A stretch of DNA of 64,000 bases, taken from the NCBI RefSeq assembly GCF_041435355.1, contig NZ_CP108442.1:1860001-1924000 (forward strand), in the 5' to 3' direction. Under the pieces are notes generated by a model. It ran no database searches. It was not told the origin of the DNA and saw only the letters and a list, made by a program, of their open reading frames with translations. The DNA comes from Streptomyces sp. NBC_01276. GTDB lineage: Bacteria; Actinomycetota; Actinomycetes; Streptomycetales; Streptomycetaceae. Positions 9,786 to 17,525 of this stretch are shown in pieces (the first letter of the stretch is position 1; each line of letters starts with the position of its first letter). Both the position numbers and the translations under genes were made by a program.

Positions 9786-10793
9786 ATGCCGCGGATTCAG
9801 GAACACACCCTTACCCTTCCCGCGACCGGCACGGCCCCTGACGCCGTCACGCTCACCGACGCCGAGCGCGCCGGGCTGATCGCCGTCGCCACCGACGTGC
9901 TGCGGGCCACCCCGGCCCTGATCGACGATCCGGCCTGGCTGGACACCGTGCGGGACGCCTCGTCGGCGCTGCCCCGTTCGGTGCTGGCCGCGCTGCGCCG
10001 GTTCCGCCACGACGCCGGCCCCGACGGGGTCCTGCTGCTGCGCAACGTGCCGGTGGTCGCGAACGACCCGCTGCCGGAGACGCCGACCGTGCCCGGTTCC
10101 GTGGAACGGGTGCCGGCCGTGGCGTCGGCTCTGGTCACGGCGGCCATGCTCCAGCTCGGGGAGGTGATCGCCTATCGCAGCGAAAAGACCGGTGCGCTCG
10201 TCCAGAACGTCGTCCCGGTTCCGGGGAGCGAGAGTTCCCAGAGCAATGCCGGCTCCGTTCTGCTGGAACTCCACGTCGAGAACGCCTTCCATGACAACAA
10301 GCCCGATTACGTCGGCCTGCTCTGCGTCCGCGAGGACCCGACCGGCGATGCGAAGCTGTGCACGTCCTCGATCCGGCGGGCCCTTCCGCTGCTGTCCGCC
10401 CGCACCGTGTCCGTACTGGCCGCGCCGCGGTTCCTCACCGAGCCGCCGCCGTCCTTCGGCGACCTGAACTCGGTGACCCCCGCCCACGCGGTGCTCGTCG
10501 GGGACCCCCAGGACCCGAACATCCTGGTGGACTTCGCCGCGACGCATCCGCTGGACGACGAGGCGAAGGCCGCCATGGGCGAGCTGCGCGAGGCCCTCAT
10601 GCGGACGATGTCCGCGCTGGCCCTGCGGGTCGGGGACCTCGCGGTGGTCGACAACCGGCTCGCGGTGCACGGCCGGACCTCCTTCACCCCTCGTTACGAC
10701 GGCCAGGACCGCTGGCTCCACCGGGTGTACGCCCACCTGGACCACCGCCGCAGCCGGGTGGACCGCAAGGGCGGTGGCGCGGTGCTCAACTGA
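9786..10793 (+). CDS. Fe(II)/2-oxoglutarate-dependent amino-acid hydroxylase, clavaminate synthase/VioC/AsnO type
   Basis: Non-haem iron oxygenase of 335 residues in the clavaminate-synthase-like (TauD/TfdA) superfamily, which includes the free-amino-acid beta-hydroxylases AsnO and VioC. The metal triad is visible as LLELHVENAF (HxE, His near 163 and Glu near 165, the HxE variant typical of this subgroup) and DNRLAVHGRTSFTPRYDG (distal His near 295). The following DRWLHRVYAHL supplies the Arg for 2-oxoglutarate. The segment NKPDYVGLLCVRED matches the substrate lid region of the group. It probably hydroxylates the beta-carbon of a free amino acid (Asn, Asp, Arg, Lys or Dap are all possible) before NRPS loading. 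It converges with the ABC permease gene across a strong terminator and has its own SARP-type operator. Confidence 0.88.
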   Translation: MPRIQEHTLTLPATGTAPDAVTLTDAERAGLIAVATDVLRATPALIDDPAWLDTVRDASSALPRSVLAALRRFRHDAGPDGVLLLRNVPVVANDPLPETPTVPGSVERVPAVASALVTAAMLQLGEVIAYRSEKTGALVQNVVPVPGSESSQSNAGSVLLELHVENAFHDNKPDYVGLLCVREDPTGDAKLCTSSIRRALPLLSARTVSVLAAPRFLTEPPPSFGDLNSVTPAHAVLVGDPQDPNILVDFAATHPLDDEAKAAMGELREALMRTMSALALRVGDLAVVDNRLAVHGRTSFTPRYDGQDRWLHRVYAHLDHRRSRVDRKGGGAVLN

Positions 10794-10827
10794 CGTGCCG
10801 CCCACCGCTCTTCGAGAGCCGGTAGGA

Positions 10828-10872
10828 ACGGCCGGAGGGCCGGCCCCTTGTGGGGGCCGGCCCTCCGGCCGT
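10828..10872. terminator. Strong bidirectional terminator
   Basis: Perfect 20-bp inverted repeat (10828-10847 pairs with 10853-10872, outer bases ACGGCCGG / CCGGCCGT) with a 5-nt loop TTGTG. It sits 35 bp after the hydroxylase stop and 8 bp from the stop of the convergent ABC permease gene. Confidence 0.85.
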
Positions 10873-10880
10873 CGTGGTGC

Positions 10881-13442
10881 CTACTGCCGTGAGCTGATGA
10901 CGTCCGCCGGCCGGCCCGCCAGGGCCAGACGGCCCGGGACCAGCGTGGCCAGGGCGGTCAGCAGCGCCGCGAAGCCCAGGACGCCCAGGTACATCCAGCC
11001 GTCGATGGAGGGGGACGCGGAGCCGGTCATCCCGATGCTGAAGGCGGTGAGCACCGCGAAGGCGATGCCGGTGCCGAGGACCGAGGAGATCACGATCACC
11101 AGGGCCGCCTCGATGCGGAGCATGCGCATCACCTGGCGCCGGGTGGTGCCGACGAGCTGGAGCAGCGCGAACTCGCGGGTGCGGTCGGACACCGACATGG
11201 CCAGCGTGTTGACCACGGCGATGGCGGTGAAGGCGATGATCAGGCCCATCGCGACGTAGTTCACCTCGGCGTTGGACTGCTGGACCTCGGCCTGCAGGTC
11301 CTTGACCTGGTCGCGGTCGAGCACCCCGACGCCCGGCAGGCCGGCGAGGGCCTTCTGGAGGTCGGCGCGGCCGGGCTTGCCCGCGTCGGCGGTCTTGACC
11401 AGCAGCGAGGAGGCCAGCGGGTTGTCGACGTGCTTCGAGACCAGCTCGTGGGACATCGTCAGGTCGCCGAAGCCCAGGCCGCGGTCGTAGACGGCCGCGA
11501 CGGTCAGCTCGGTCTCGGTGCCGTCGCCGAGGGTCAGCTTCAGCTTGTCGCCGGGCTTCTTGCCCAGGTTGTCGGCCGCCACGTCGCTCAGCGCGACGCT
11601 CTGCGCGCCGAAGCCGTCCAGGGTGCCCCCGGTGACGCCCGGGTCCCAGGTGCGGGTCAGGCCGTCGGTGGAGACGCCCTGCGCCGGGTACTTCTCCAGG
11701 CCGACGCGCACGGAGGTGCGGACGACCTCGGTCACCGCCGACACGCCGGGAACCTTGCGCAGGTTCTCGGCGGCCTGGGCGGGCACGCCGGGTCCGGCCG
11801 CCCCGACGACCCAGTCGGCCTTGTTGCCGGCCTGGGCCTGGGCGGTGGCCGCCGCGCCCATCGTGGTCTGCACGAAGAAGACGGTGCAGGCCATGCCGAT
11901 CAGCAGGGCGAGCGGGGTGACCGCCGCGGAGACCCGCTTGGTGTTGGCGCGGGCGTTGGCCGTGGCCAGGTAGCCGCCGACCCGGGAGGCCCGCAGCGGG
12001 ACCCCGAGGACGCCGACCGCGATCCGGGCGATCAGCGGCCCGAGCAGCGAGACCGCCACCGAGAGCACGACGACCGACAGGAACGTCACCGGGGTCGACG
12101 CCGGCTCGCTGCGCAGCGCGGCGAGTACGGCGAGCAGTACGATCCCGCCGGCCAGGAACGCGGCGCCGGCGCCGAGCCGGCCCCAGGCGAAGTTCCGCTG
12201 CTCCATGGCCGCTTCGGACAGGGCCTCGGCGGGACGGATGCGGGCGGTGCGGCGGGCGGAGATCCGGGCGGCTGCCCAGGCGCCCAGCAGGGCCGCGCCG
12301 ATGGCGGCGAAGAACGGGAAGACGCTGAAGGTGACTTCGAGGGTGTCGGGGATCGCCTTGAAGCCGACGAACTTGCCGTGCAGCCAGTAGGCGATGGGCA
12401 GGCCAGTGATCGAGCCGAGGACACCGGCGAGGGCGCCGACGATCAGCGCCTCGCGGCCGATGAGCTGGCGGACCTGCTTGGGGGTGGCCGCGATGGCGCG
12501 CAGCAGGGCCAGTTCGCGGTAGCGCTGCTGGATGGAGAGGGCGAAGGTGCCGACGACCACGAGGATCGCGACGAGCAGCGAGGTGCCGCCGATGGCGCCG
12601 CCCATGGAGACCAGCTTGATCCGGGCCTTGGCCGCGTCGAGGAACTCGACCGGGCCGCGCTCGCCGCCGGTGACCACCTCCGCGGAGGTGCCGTCGAGGG
12701 CCTGGCGGACCTGGCCGGCGAGCTCCGAGGTGGACACGCCCTCCTTGGGCAGCACTCCGACGACGGCGACCTGGTCGGCGCGGCCGGACAGCCGCCCGGC
12801 CTCGGCGTCGGAGAAGAACAGCGAGGTCTGCTGCTTGAGGTCGTGGCCGGCGGGGGCCGCGATGCCGGTGACCCGGTAGACGCGCGGGGAACCGGTGGCC
12901 TGGACGGTCAGTTCGGTGCCGGGCTTGATGCCGGCCCGCCGGGCCAGTTCACGGTCGACGACGACCTCGTCGGCGCCGACCGGGGCGGCGCCCTCGGCCA
13001 GGGTGAAGGGGGTCAGGGGCGCGGAGGTCCAGGCGTGTCCGAAGGAGGGCTTGTCGTCGACGCCCGGGACCACCTGTCCCTTGGGGGTGACCGCGTACGC
13101 CGGGAAGGTGATCTCGGGCAGCGCCGCCCGGACGCCGGGCAGCGAGGCGACCTTGGTGACGGTGTCGGCGGGCAGCCAGACGCGCTCGCCGAGCGGCTTC
13201 TCCTTCTTCTTGGTCTTGGTCTTGTCGCCCTTCTGCTTGACGGTGACCTGGTGCACGTTCTGGTCGCCGCCGACGATCACCGGGGCGCCGGCGTAGCGCT
13301 CGGTGCCGATGGTCCCCCTCAGCCCGGTCTCCAGCAGGATGCCGCAGGCCGTGACGAGCGCGGCCGCGCAGAAGAGGGCGAGGAACGCCCCGATGAAGCC
13401 GCCCTTGCGGGCGCGCAGGGTCTGCAACGCATAACGCAGCAT
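10881..13442 (-). CDS. ABC transporter permease, FtsX/MacB-like, large form
   Basis: Membrane permease of 853 residues. It starts MLRYALQTLRARKGG with one transmembrane helix near residues 17-40, then a large extracytoplasmic domain, three helices forming the first FtsX domain (around GGTSLLVAILVVVGTFALS, residue 290 on), a second periplasmic domain and a final FtsX domain (VAMGLIIAFTAIAVVNTLAM). This duplicated layout is common in actinobacterial export systems with a MacB-type ATPase. I chose ATG 13442 because it shares the A of the upstream ATPase stop (TGATG); a GTG at 13451 would add three residues. The substrate is unknown; export of the cluster product, of a cell-envelope intermediate, or self-protection are all possible. 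Confidence 0.88.
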   Translation of the reverse strand: MLRYALQTLRARKGGFIGAFLALFCAAALVTACGILLETGLRGTIGTERYAGAPVIVGGDQNVHQVTVKQKGDKTKTKKKEKPLGERVWLPADTVTKVASLPGVRAALPEITFPAYAVTPKGQVVPGVDDKPSFGHAWTSAPLTPFTLAEGAAPVGADEVVVDRELARRAGIKPGTELTVQATGSPRVYRVTGIAAPAGHDLKQQTSLFFSDAEAGRLSGRADQVAVVGVLPKEGVSTSELAGQVRQALDGTSAEVVTGGERGPVEFLDAAKARIKLVSMGGAIGGTSLLVAILVVVGTFALSIQQRYRELALLRAIAATPKQVRQLIGREALIVGALAGVLGSITGLPIAYWLHGKFVGFKAIPDTLEVTFSVFPFFAAIGAALLGAWAAARISARRTARIRPAEALSEAAMEQRNFAWGRLGAGAAFLAGGIVLLAVLAALRSEPASTPVTFLSVVVLSVAVSLLGPLIARIAVGVLGVPLRASRVGGYLATANARANTKRVSAAVTPLALLIGMACTVFFVQTTMGAAATAQAQAGNKADWVVGAAGPGVPAQAAENLRKVPGVSAVTEVVRTSVRVGLEKYPAQGVSTDGLTRTWDPGVTGGTLDGFGAQSVALSDVAADNLGKKPGDKLKLTLGDGTETELTVAAVYDRGLGFGDLTMSHELVSKHVDNPLASSLLVKTADAGKPGRADLQKALAGLPGVGVLDRDQVKDLQAEVQQSNAEVNYVAMGLIIAFTAIAVVNTLAMSVSDRTREFALLQLVGTTRRQVMRMLRIEAALVIVISSVLGTGIAFAVLTAFSIGMTGSASPSIDGWMYLGVLGFAALLTALATLVPGRLALAGRPADVISSRQ

Positions 13443-14221
13443 CAGGCCCACGCTCCCAGGTGGGTCATGCGGTCGGCGACGCGGTCGGCGGTGGGGGCCT
13501 GCATGCGGTCGGCGATCCGGCCGTCGGCGAGGAAGAGGACGGTGTCGGCGTAGGAGGCGGCGACCGGGTCGTGGGTGACCATGACCACGGTCTGACCGGT
13601 CTCGTCGACGCAGGAGCGCAGCAGGGAGAGGATCTCCTTGGCGGTCACGGTGTCGAGGGCACCGGTCGGCTCGTCGCCGAAGATGACGTCGGGGCGGGTG
13701 ATCAGGGCACGGGCGATCGCCACGCGCTGCTGCTGGCCGCCGGAGAGCTCCGCGGGGCGGTGGGTGGCACGGCCGCCCAGGCCCACGCGCGTGAGGATCT
13801 CCTCCAGCCAGCCGGAGTCGAGGCGCTCGCCGGCCAGGCGCAGCGGCAGCTCGACGTTCTGTCGTACCGACAGCGCCGGGATGAGGTTGAACGCCTGGAA
13901 GACGAAGCCGATGCGCTCGCGGCGCAGCTTCGTCAGCTGGGTCTCGTTCATTCCCCCGAGCTCGGTGTCACCGATGTACGCGGAACCGCTCGACGGCTTG
14001 TCGAGGCCCGCGGCGCAGTGCAGGAACGTCGACTTGCCGGAACCGGAGGGTCCCATGACGGCCGTGAACGAACCGCGCTCGATGCCCACCGAGACCCCGT
14101 CCAGCGCCCGCACGCCCCGGCCGGCCTTTCCGTACTCCTTCACGACTCCGTCCAGGCGCAGCGCGAACCCCGGGGACCCGGCGCCGTTCTGCCCGCGGCG
14201 GCTGTTCGTCTCGGTCCTCAT
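13442..14221 (-). CDS. ABC transporter ATP-binding protein, MacB/LolD type
   Basis: ATPase of 259 residues that powers the neighbouring FtsX-type permease. Walker A is GPSGSGKSTFLH, the ABC signature LSGGQQQRVAIARAL, and Walker B VIFGDEPTGALD followed by the H-loop MVTHDP, the classical LolD/MacB pattern. The frame stays open to 14278, but ATG 14221 (MRTETNSRRGQ) has a ribosome site AAGGA 10 nt upstream and removes a lysine/proline-rich N-terminal extension unlike the family. The stop overlaps the permease start. A SARP-type pair and a 7-bp dyad (14270-14291) lie upstream, so the transporter appears to have its own regulated promoter. Confidence 0.92.
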   Translation of the reverse strand: MRTETNSRRGQNGAGSPGFALRLDGVVKEYGKAGRGVRALDGVSVGIERGSFTAVMGPSGSGKSTFLHCAAGLDKPSSGSAYIGDTELGGMNETQLTKLRRERIGFVFQAFNLIPALSVRQNVELPLRLAGERLDSGWLEEILTRVGLGGRATHRPAELSGGQQQRVAIARALITRPDVIFGDEPTGALDTVTAKEILSLLRSCVDETGQTVVMVTHDPVAASYADTVLFLADGRIADRMQAPTADRVADRMTHLGAWA

Positions 14222-14269
14222 GCGCGACCAGTCCTTCCAAAGCTTTTGAGGGGGGAATGTCAGCAGCCT

Positions 14270-14291
14270 CATCCGCAAGATGTGGCGGATG
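14270..14291. promoter_or_regulatory. Dyad CATCCGC-N8-GCGGATG upstream of the ABC transporter
   Basis: Perfect 7-bp inverted repeat with an 8-nt spacer, 49 bp upstream of the ATPase start at 14221. It could be a repressor operator (for example for a TetR or MarR protein) or part of the 5' leader. No regulator of those families is encoded in the window. Confidence 0.35.
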
Positions 14292-14318
14292 CAACACCAC
14301 CGATCCTGGACGGCGGTT

Positions 14319-14340
14319 CTATATTCCCTCTACTCAAAAG
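14319..14340 (-). promoter_or_regulatory. SARP-type repeat pair upstream of the ABC transporter operon
   Basis: Plus-strand text CTATATTCCCT (14319-14329) then CTACTCAAAAG (14330-14340). On the coding strand these read as GAGTAG and ATATAG units 11 bp apart, followed after about 15 bp by CAGGAT, a plausible -10 element. Confidence 0.5.
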
Positions 14341-14355
14341 GCCCCGGGGTACGGT

Positions 14356-14389
14356 TTTCCGGCCGCGGGCTGGCGCCTGCGGCCGGAAA
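14356..14389 (-). terminator. Terminator after the ferric-reductase-like gene
   Basis: Perfect 11-bp stem TTTCCGGCCGC / GCGGCCGGAAA with a 12-nt loop. It lies 20 bp beyond the stop of the gene at 14409 and separates it from the ABC transporter promoter. Confidence 0.7.
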
Positions 14390-14408
14390 GGGACGTTCGC
14401 GGGAGGAT

Positions 14409-15191
14409 TCAGCGGCGGCGGCCCCTCCTCCAGCGGTGGACGAGGGCCGCGGCGGAGGCCGCGAGGCACAGGACGTAGCAGGCGGTGACCCACGGGGCGG
14501 GGGTCCGGCCGGCGCCGAGTCCGTGGACGACCCCGGCGACCCAGCCGGCGTAGGCGAGCCCGTGCAGCATCCGGAAGGGGCGGATCCAGCGGCGGGTGGC
14601 GAAGACGCCCCGCCACAGGCCGGTGATCAGCGCGAGCACGAAGAGCTGGGCGGCCAGGGAGCCGAAGTCGACGAGGAGGTCCCCGCTGCCGAGGAGGACG
14701 TCGCTCGCCGCGATCTCCTCGCCGGCCACCTTGACGCCGATGTGGACGAGCAGGAAGCCGACCCCGGCCAGGCCCGCGGCGCGGTGCAGGAGCTGGGCGA
14801 GCTGCCGCCGGCCGGGGGTGAGGACGTCCCGGAAGACGGAGGCGAGGCCGAGCATCACCGAGACCGAGAGCGCGACCAGCGCGAAGACCCCGGCCATCCG
14901 GTCCAGGAAGTCCTGGAGCGCGCCGCCGACGAGGGCGCCCGCGGACAGCAGCAGGGCGACCGCGAGCACCCCGGCGGCCACGGCGCGGGCCCCGGGGGCG
15001 GGGGTGTGCGGGGGCCCTGGCCGGGCGGGAGCGGCGGTCGGGGCGGCTGCGGCCGGGACGGTGGCGGGCGCGGCCGGCGCGGCGGGCACGGCGGACACCA
15101 CGGCGGGCGCGGCCGTGGGCGCGGCTGCAGGCGTGGGGGCGGGCGCGGGGGCGGGCGCGGGGGCGGCGGTCTGGAGGGCGGGCTGGGCCAT
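14409..15191 (-). CDS. Ferric-reductase-like / cytochrome b561-type membrane protein
   Basis: Protein of 260 residues. The first 65 residues are a low-complexity Ala/Pro region (alternating AP repeats). After that there are about five or six hydrophobic helices: AVAAGVLAVALLLSAGALVG, MAGVFALVALSVSVMLGLAS, LLHRAAGLAGVGFLLVHIG, LAAQLFVLALITGLW, MLHGLAYAGWVAGVVHGL and ACYVLCLAASAAALV. Two helices carry spaced His pairs (LLHRAAG...LLVHIG and MLHGLAY...GVVHGL) suitable for ligating b haems, as in ferric reductase-like/YedZ membrane proteins. It has no NAD(P)H/FAD domain, so it would need a partner. A terminator (15236-15279) separates it from the upstream PPTase2, so read-through or its own promoter must drive it. 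Membrane haem protein is likely; its partner and role are unknown. Confidence 0.7.
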   Translation of the reverse strand: MAQPALQTAAPAPAPAPAPTPAAAPTAAPAVVSAVPAAPAAPATVPAAAAPTAAPARPGPPHTPAPGARAVAAGVLAVALLLSAGALVGGALQDFLDRMAGVFALVALSVSVMLGLASVFRDVLTPGRRQLAQLLHRAAGLAGVGFLLVHIGVKVAGEEIAASDVLLGSGDLLVDFGSLAAQLFVLALITGLWRGVFATRRWIRPFRMLHGLAYAGWVAGVVHGLGAGRTPAPWVTACYVLCLAASAAALVHRWRRGRRR

Positions 15192-15235
15192 GAGGAGCTC
15201 CGGGAGGGGTGGGTTCTCCGTGCGGGGAGGCCGTG

Positions 15236-15279
15236 CGCCCGCCCCGGACCCCGCCGCGGGGGCGGGTCCGGGGCGGGCG
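15236..15279 (-). terminator. Strong terminator at the end of the Ebo-type operon
   Basis: Perfect 16-bp inverted repeat (15236-15251 with 15264-15279; CGCCCGCCCCGG... / ...CCGGGGCGGGCG) with a 12-nt loop, beginning 8 bp past the PPTase2 stop. Confidence 0.8.
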
Positions 15280-15287
15280 GACGCGGA

Positions 15288-16109
15288 TCAGGCGGGGCGG
15301 TGCCGGTGGACCGCCCCGAGGGGGGAGCCGTCGACGGGGCGGGCCAGGGAGGCCGACCAGTTCCCGTCGAGGTCGAGGTCGTCGATCTGCCAGCTGCTGA
15401 CCTCGCCCTGGTAGCCGTGCTCCACCTCGACGGGGCCGGCCGTGCCGGGCCGGACGTCCAGCGCGTTGAGGTCGATGCCGAGGAGCCCGAGCCCGACTCC
15501 CTTCAGAACGGCCTCCTTACGGGTCCACACCCGGTGGAAGGCGGCGGTCCGCTCGGGCCCGGCGGGCAGGGACAGGATGTACGCGTGCTCGGCGGGCGCG
15601 AGCACCACGCCGGCCAGGGAGCCGGACTCGACGGGCCGCAGGGCCTCGACGTCCACCCCGATCCAGTCGCCGGCGTGCAGGGCGAGCACCCCGCAGCCGC
15701 TGGTCCGGGTCAGGCTCAGCGCGAGTCCGACGGCGGGGGCGGCCACGGCCGGCGGGCCGTGCTCCAGGTCACCGCAGCCGGGGCACACGCGGCGGCCGAG
15801 GGCCACCTCACGTGCGTCCACGCCCAGCAGCCCGCCGATGGCGCGCCGGGCACCGGCCCGGGTACGGATGAACGCGGCGGCGTCCCGTTCCAGACGGAAC
15901 CGCCGTGCGCGGACCTGCTCGACCTCGTCGAGCAGGTCGAAGTCGGCCTGGTCGACCCGGTCTTCGAGCGGCCACCACCAGACGTGGGCCTCGCCGGTCG
16001 CCCGGAGTCTGGCCGCCTCCCGTGCGGCCGATTCGGGCACGGGCAGTACACCGGTGTGGTCGGTGTGGTCGATGCGGCCGCGGACGGCGGCCAGGGTCTG
16101 GCTGGTCAT
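15288..16109 (-). CDS. Second 4'-phosphopantetheinyl transferase (PPTase2)
   Basis: Sfp-like PPTase of 273 residues and a clear paralogue of PPTase1 at 8771. The shared blocks are GEAHVWWW, ERDAAAFIRTRAGARRAI, CPGCGDLEHGPP, WIGVDVEALRPV and FHRVWTRKEAVLKGVGLGL, including the Mg-binding Asp and the W..KEA..K motif. It is the last gene of the Ebo-type operon, 30 bp after eboF. Two PPTases in one cluster may divide the work between NRPS T domains and the type II ACP, or one may be a recent duplicate. Carrier-protein preference cannot be read from sequence alone. Confidence 0.92.
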   Translation of the reverse strand: MTSQTLAAVRGRIDHTDHTGVLPVPESAAREAARLRATGEAHVWWWPLEDRVDQADFDLLDEVEQVRARRFRLERDAAAFIRTRAGARRAIGGLLGVDAREVALGRRVCPGCGDLEHGPPAVAAPAVGLALSLTRTSGCGVLALHAGDWIGVDVEALRPVESGSLAGVVLAPAEHAYILSLPAGPERTAAFHRVWTRKEAVLKGVGLGLLGIDLNALDVRPGTAGPVEVEHGYQGEVSSWQIDDLDLDGNWSASLARPVDGSPLGAVHRHRPA

Positions 16110-16139
16110 CGGATCCTCCTCTCCCCCTTGAGGGCGTTG

Positions 16140-17525
16140 TCAGGTCAGTCCACCGAGGCGCAGGAGCAGGTCCTTCACCTCGGTGGCGTGGTAGCGGGCG
16201 CGTTCCTGCGACGGGTCGGAGCAGAGCAGCAGCGGTCCGTCCCGGTCGTCCTCGGGCAGCCGCCCGTGGCTGCCGCGGACGCAGCCCGGATCGAGCGGCA
16301 CCACCTGCAGCGGTGCCCGCAGGCCCGCCTTCTTCTTCAGCACGGCGAGGCCGGCCTTCGCCTTGGCCGCCGAATCGGCGGGGTCGAAGAACAGTTCGGC
16401 CGGGTCGTAGCCGGGTTTGCGGTGGATCTCGACGCCGCGCGCGAAGTCGGGGGCGCGCCGGTCGTCGAGCCAGTAGTAGTAGGTGAACCAGGCGTCCGGC
16501 TCCGATACGGCCACCAGTTCGCCCGCGTTCGGGTGGTCGATGCCGTAGTCGGCCTGCTGGGTGCGGTCCCAGACCTCGTCGACCCCGTCCAGGCACTTCA
16601 GGACGTCGCGCACGCGCGGGACGTCGGACGGGTCGGCCACGTAGACGTGCGCGGCCTGGTGGTCGGCGACGGCGAACGCCCGTGAGGTGTACGGGTCGAG
16701 GTACTCCATGCCCCGCTGGGCGTAGACGGACAGCAGCCCCTCGCGGCGCAGCGCGCGGTTGATGTCCACGGGCCGGCTGACGGGCGAGATGCCGTACTCG
16801 CTGAGGGCGACGACGGTGGTGCCGCGCTCGCGGAGGTCGTCCAGGAGCGGGCCGAGCGCGGCGTCGGCCTCGCGGGCGGCGCGGACGGCCTCGGGGCCGT
16901 CGGGGCCGAAGCGCTGGAGGTCGTAGTCCAGGTGCGGGACGTAGATGAAGGACAGGTCGGGGTCGCGGGTGTCGGCCACGTGCCGGGCGGCGCCGGCGAT
17001 CCACCGGGTGGAGGTGAGGGAGGCCGTCGGACCCCAGTAGTTGAAGAGCGGGAACTCACCCTGGGCCGCCGTGAGTTCGTCGCGCAGGGCGGCCGGGACG
17101 GTGTAGCAGTCGGGAGCCTTGCGGCCGTCGTAGTGGTAGACGGGCCGGGGGGTCAGGACGGTGTCCACGTCGGCGCCCATGGCCCACCACCAGCACAGGT
17201 AGGCGGTGGTGTGGTCCGGGTCCTGGCGCCGGGCGGCCTGCCAGACCTTCTCGCCCCGCACCAGGGCGTTGTGCTGGCGCCACATCATCACTTCGCCGTG
17301 GTCGCGGAAGTACCAGCCGTTGCCGACCGCCCCGTGGTCGCGCGGCAGCGTCCCCGTGGTGAGGGTGGCCTGGACCGTGGCGGTGACGGCGGGGAACACC
17401 GTGTCGAGGGGTGCCGCGAAGCCCCGCTCCCCGATGGCACGCACGTTGGGCATGTGGGGCAGCAGCCGTGGGGTGAGGCCGACGGTGCACAGGACGGCCG
17501 TCTTCTTCCGGGCGGTGGGGGTCAT
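16140..17525 (-). CDS. Nucleotide pyrophosphatase/phosphodiesterase, alkaline-phosphatase superfamily (EboF-like)
   Basis: Protein of 461 residues in the type I phosphodiesterase/nucleotide pyrophosphatase group of the alkaline-phosphatase superfamily. The nucleophile region is LDTVFPAVTATVQATLTTGTLP (near residue 40). Metal-binding segments IYVPHLDYDLQRFGPD and VVALSEYGI follow, and a C-terminal block contains GIDHPNAGELVAVSEPDAWF and IHRKPGYDPAELFFDP. This order of motifs matches the phosphodiesterase of Ebo-type gene sets. It starts ATG 17525, overlapping the stop of the EboE-like gene (ATGA), inside a tightly coupled operon with TatD, EboA and UbiA homologues. In known Ebo loci the enzyme's substrate is unresolved; a nucleotide- or prenyl-diphosphate-linked intermediate is a reasonable guess. 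Confidence 0.85.
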   Translation of the reverse strand: MTPTARKKTAVLCTVGLTPRLLPHMPNVRAIGERGFAAPLDTVFPAVTATVQATLTTGTLPRDHGAVGNGWYFRDHGEVMMWRQHNALVRGEKVWQAARRQDPDHTTAYLCWWWAMGADVDTVLTPRPVYHYDGRKAPDCYTVPAALRDELTAAQGEFPLFNYWGPTASLTSTRWIAGAARHVADTRDPDLSFIYVPHLDYDLQRFGPDGPEAVRAAREADAALGPLLDDLRERGTTVVALSEYGISPVSRPVDINRALRREGLLSVYAQRGMEYLDPYTSRAFAVADHQAAHVYVADPSDVPRVRDVLKCLDGVDEVWDRTQQADYGIDHPNAGELVAVSEPDAWFTYYYWLDDRRAPDFARGVEIHRKPGYDPAELFFDPADSAAKAKAGLAVLKKKAGLRAPLQVVPLDPGCVRGSHGRLPEDDRDGPLLLCSDPSQERARYHATEVKDLLLRLGGLT

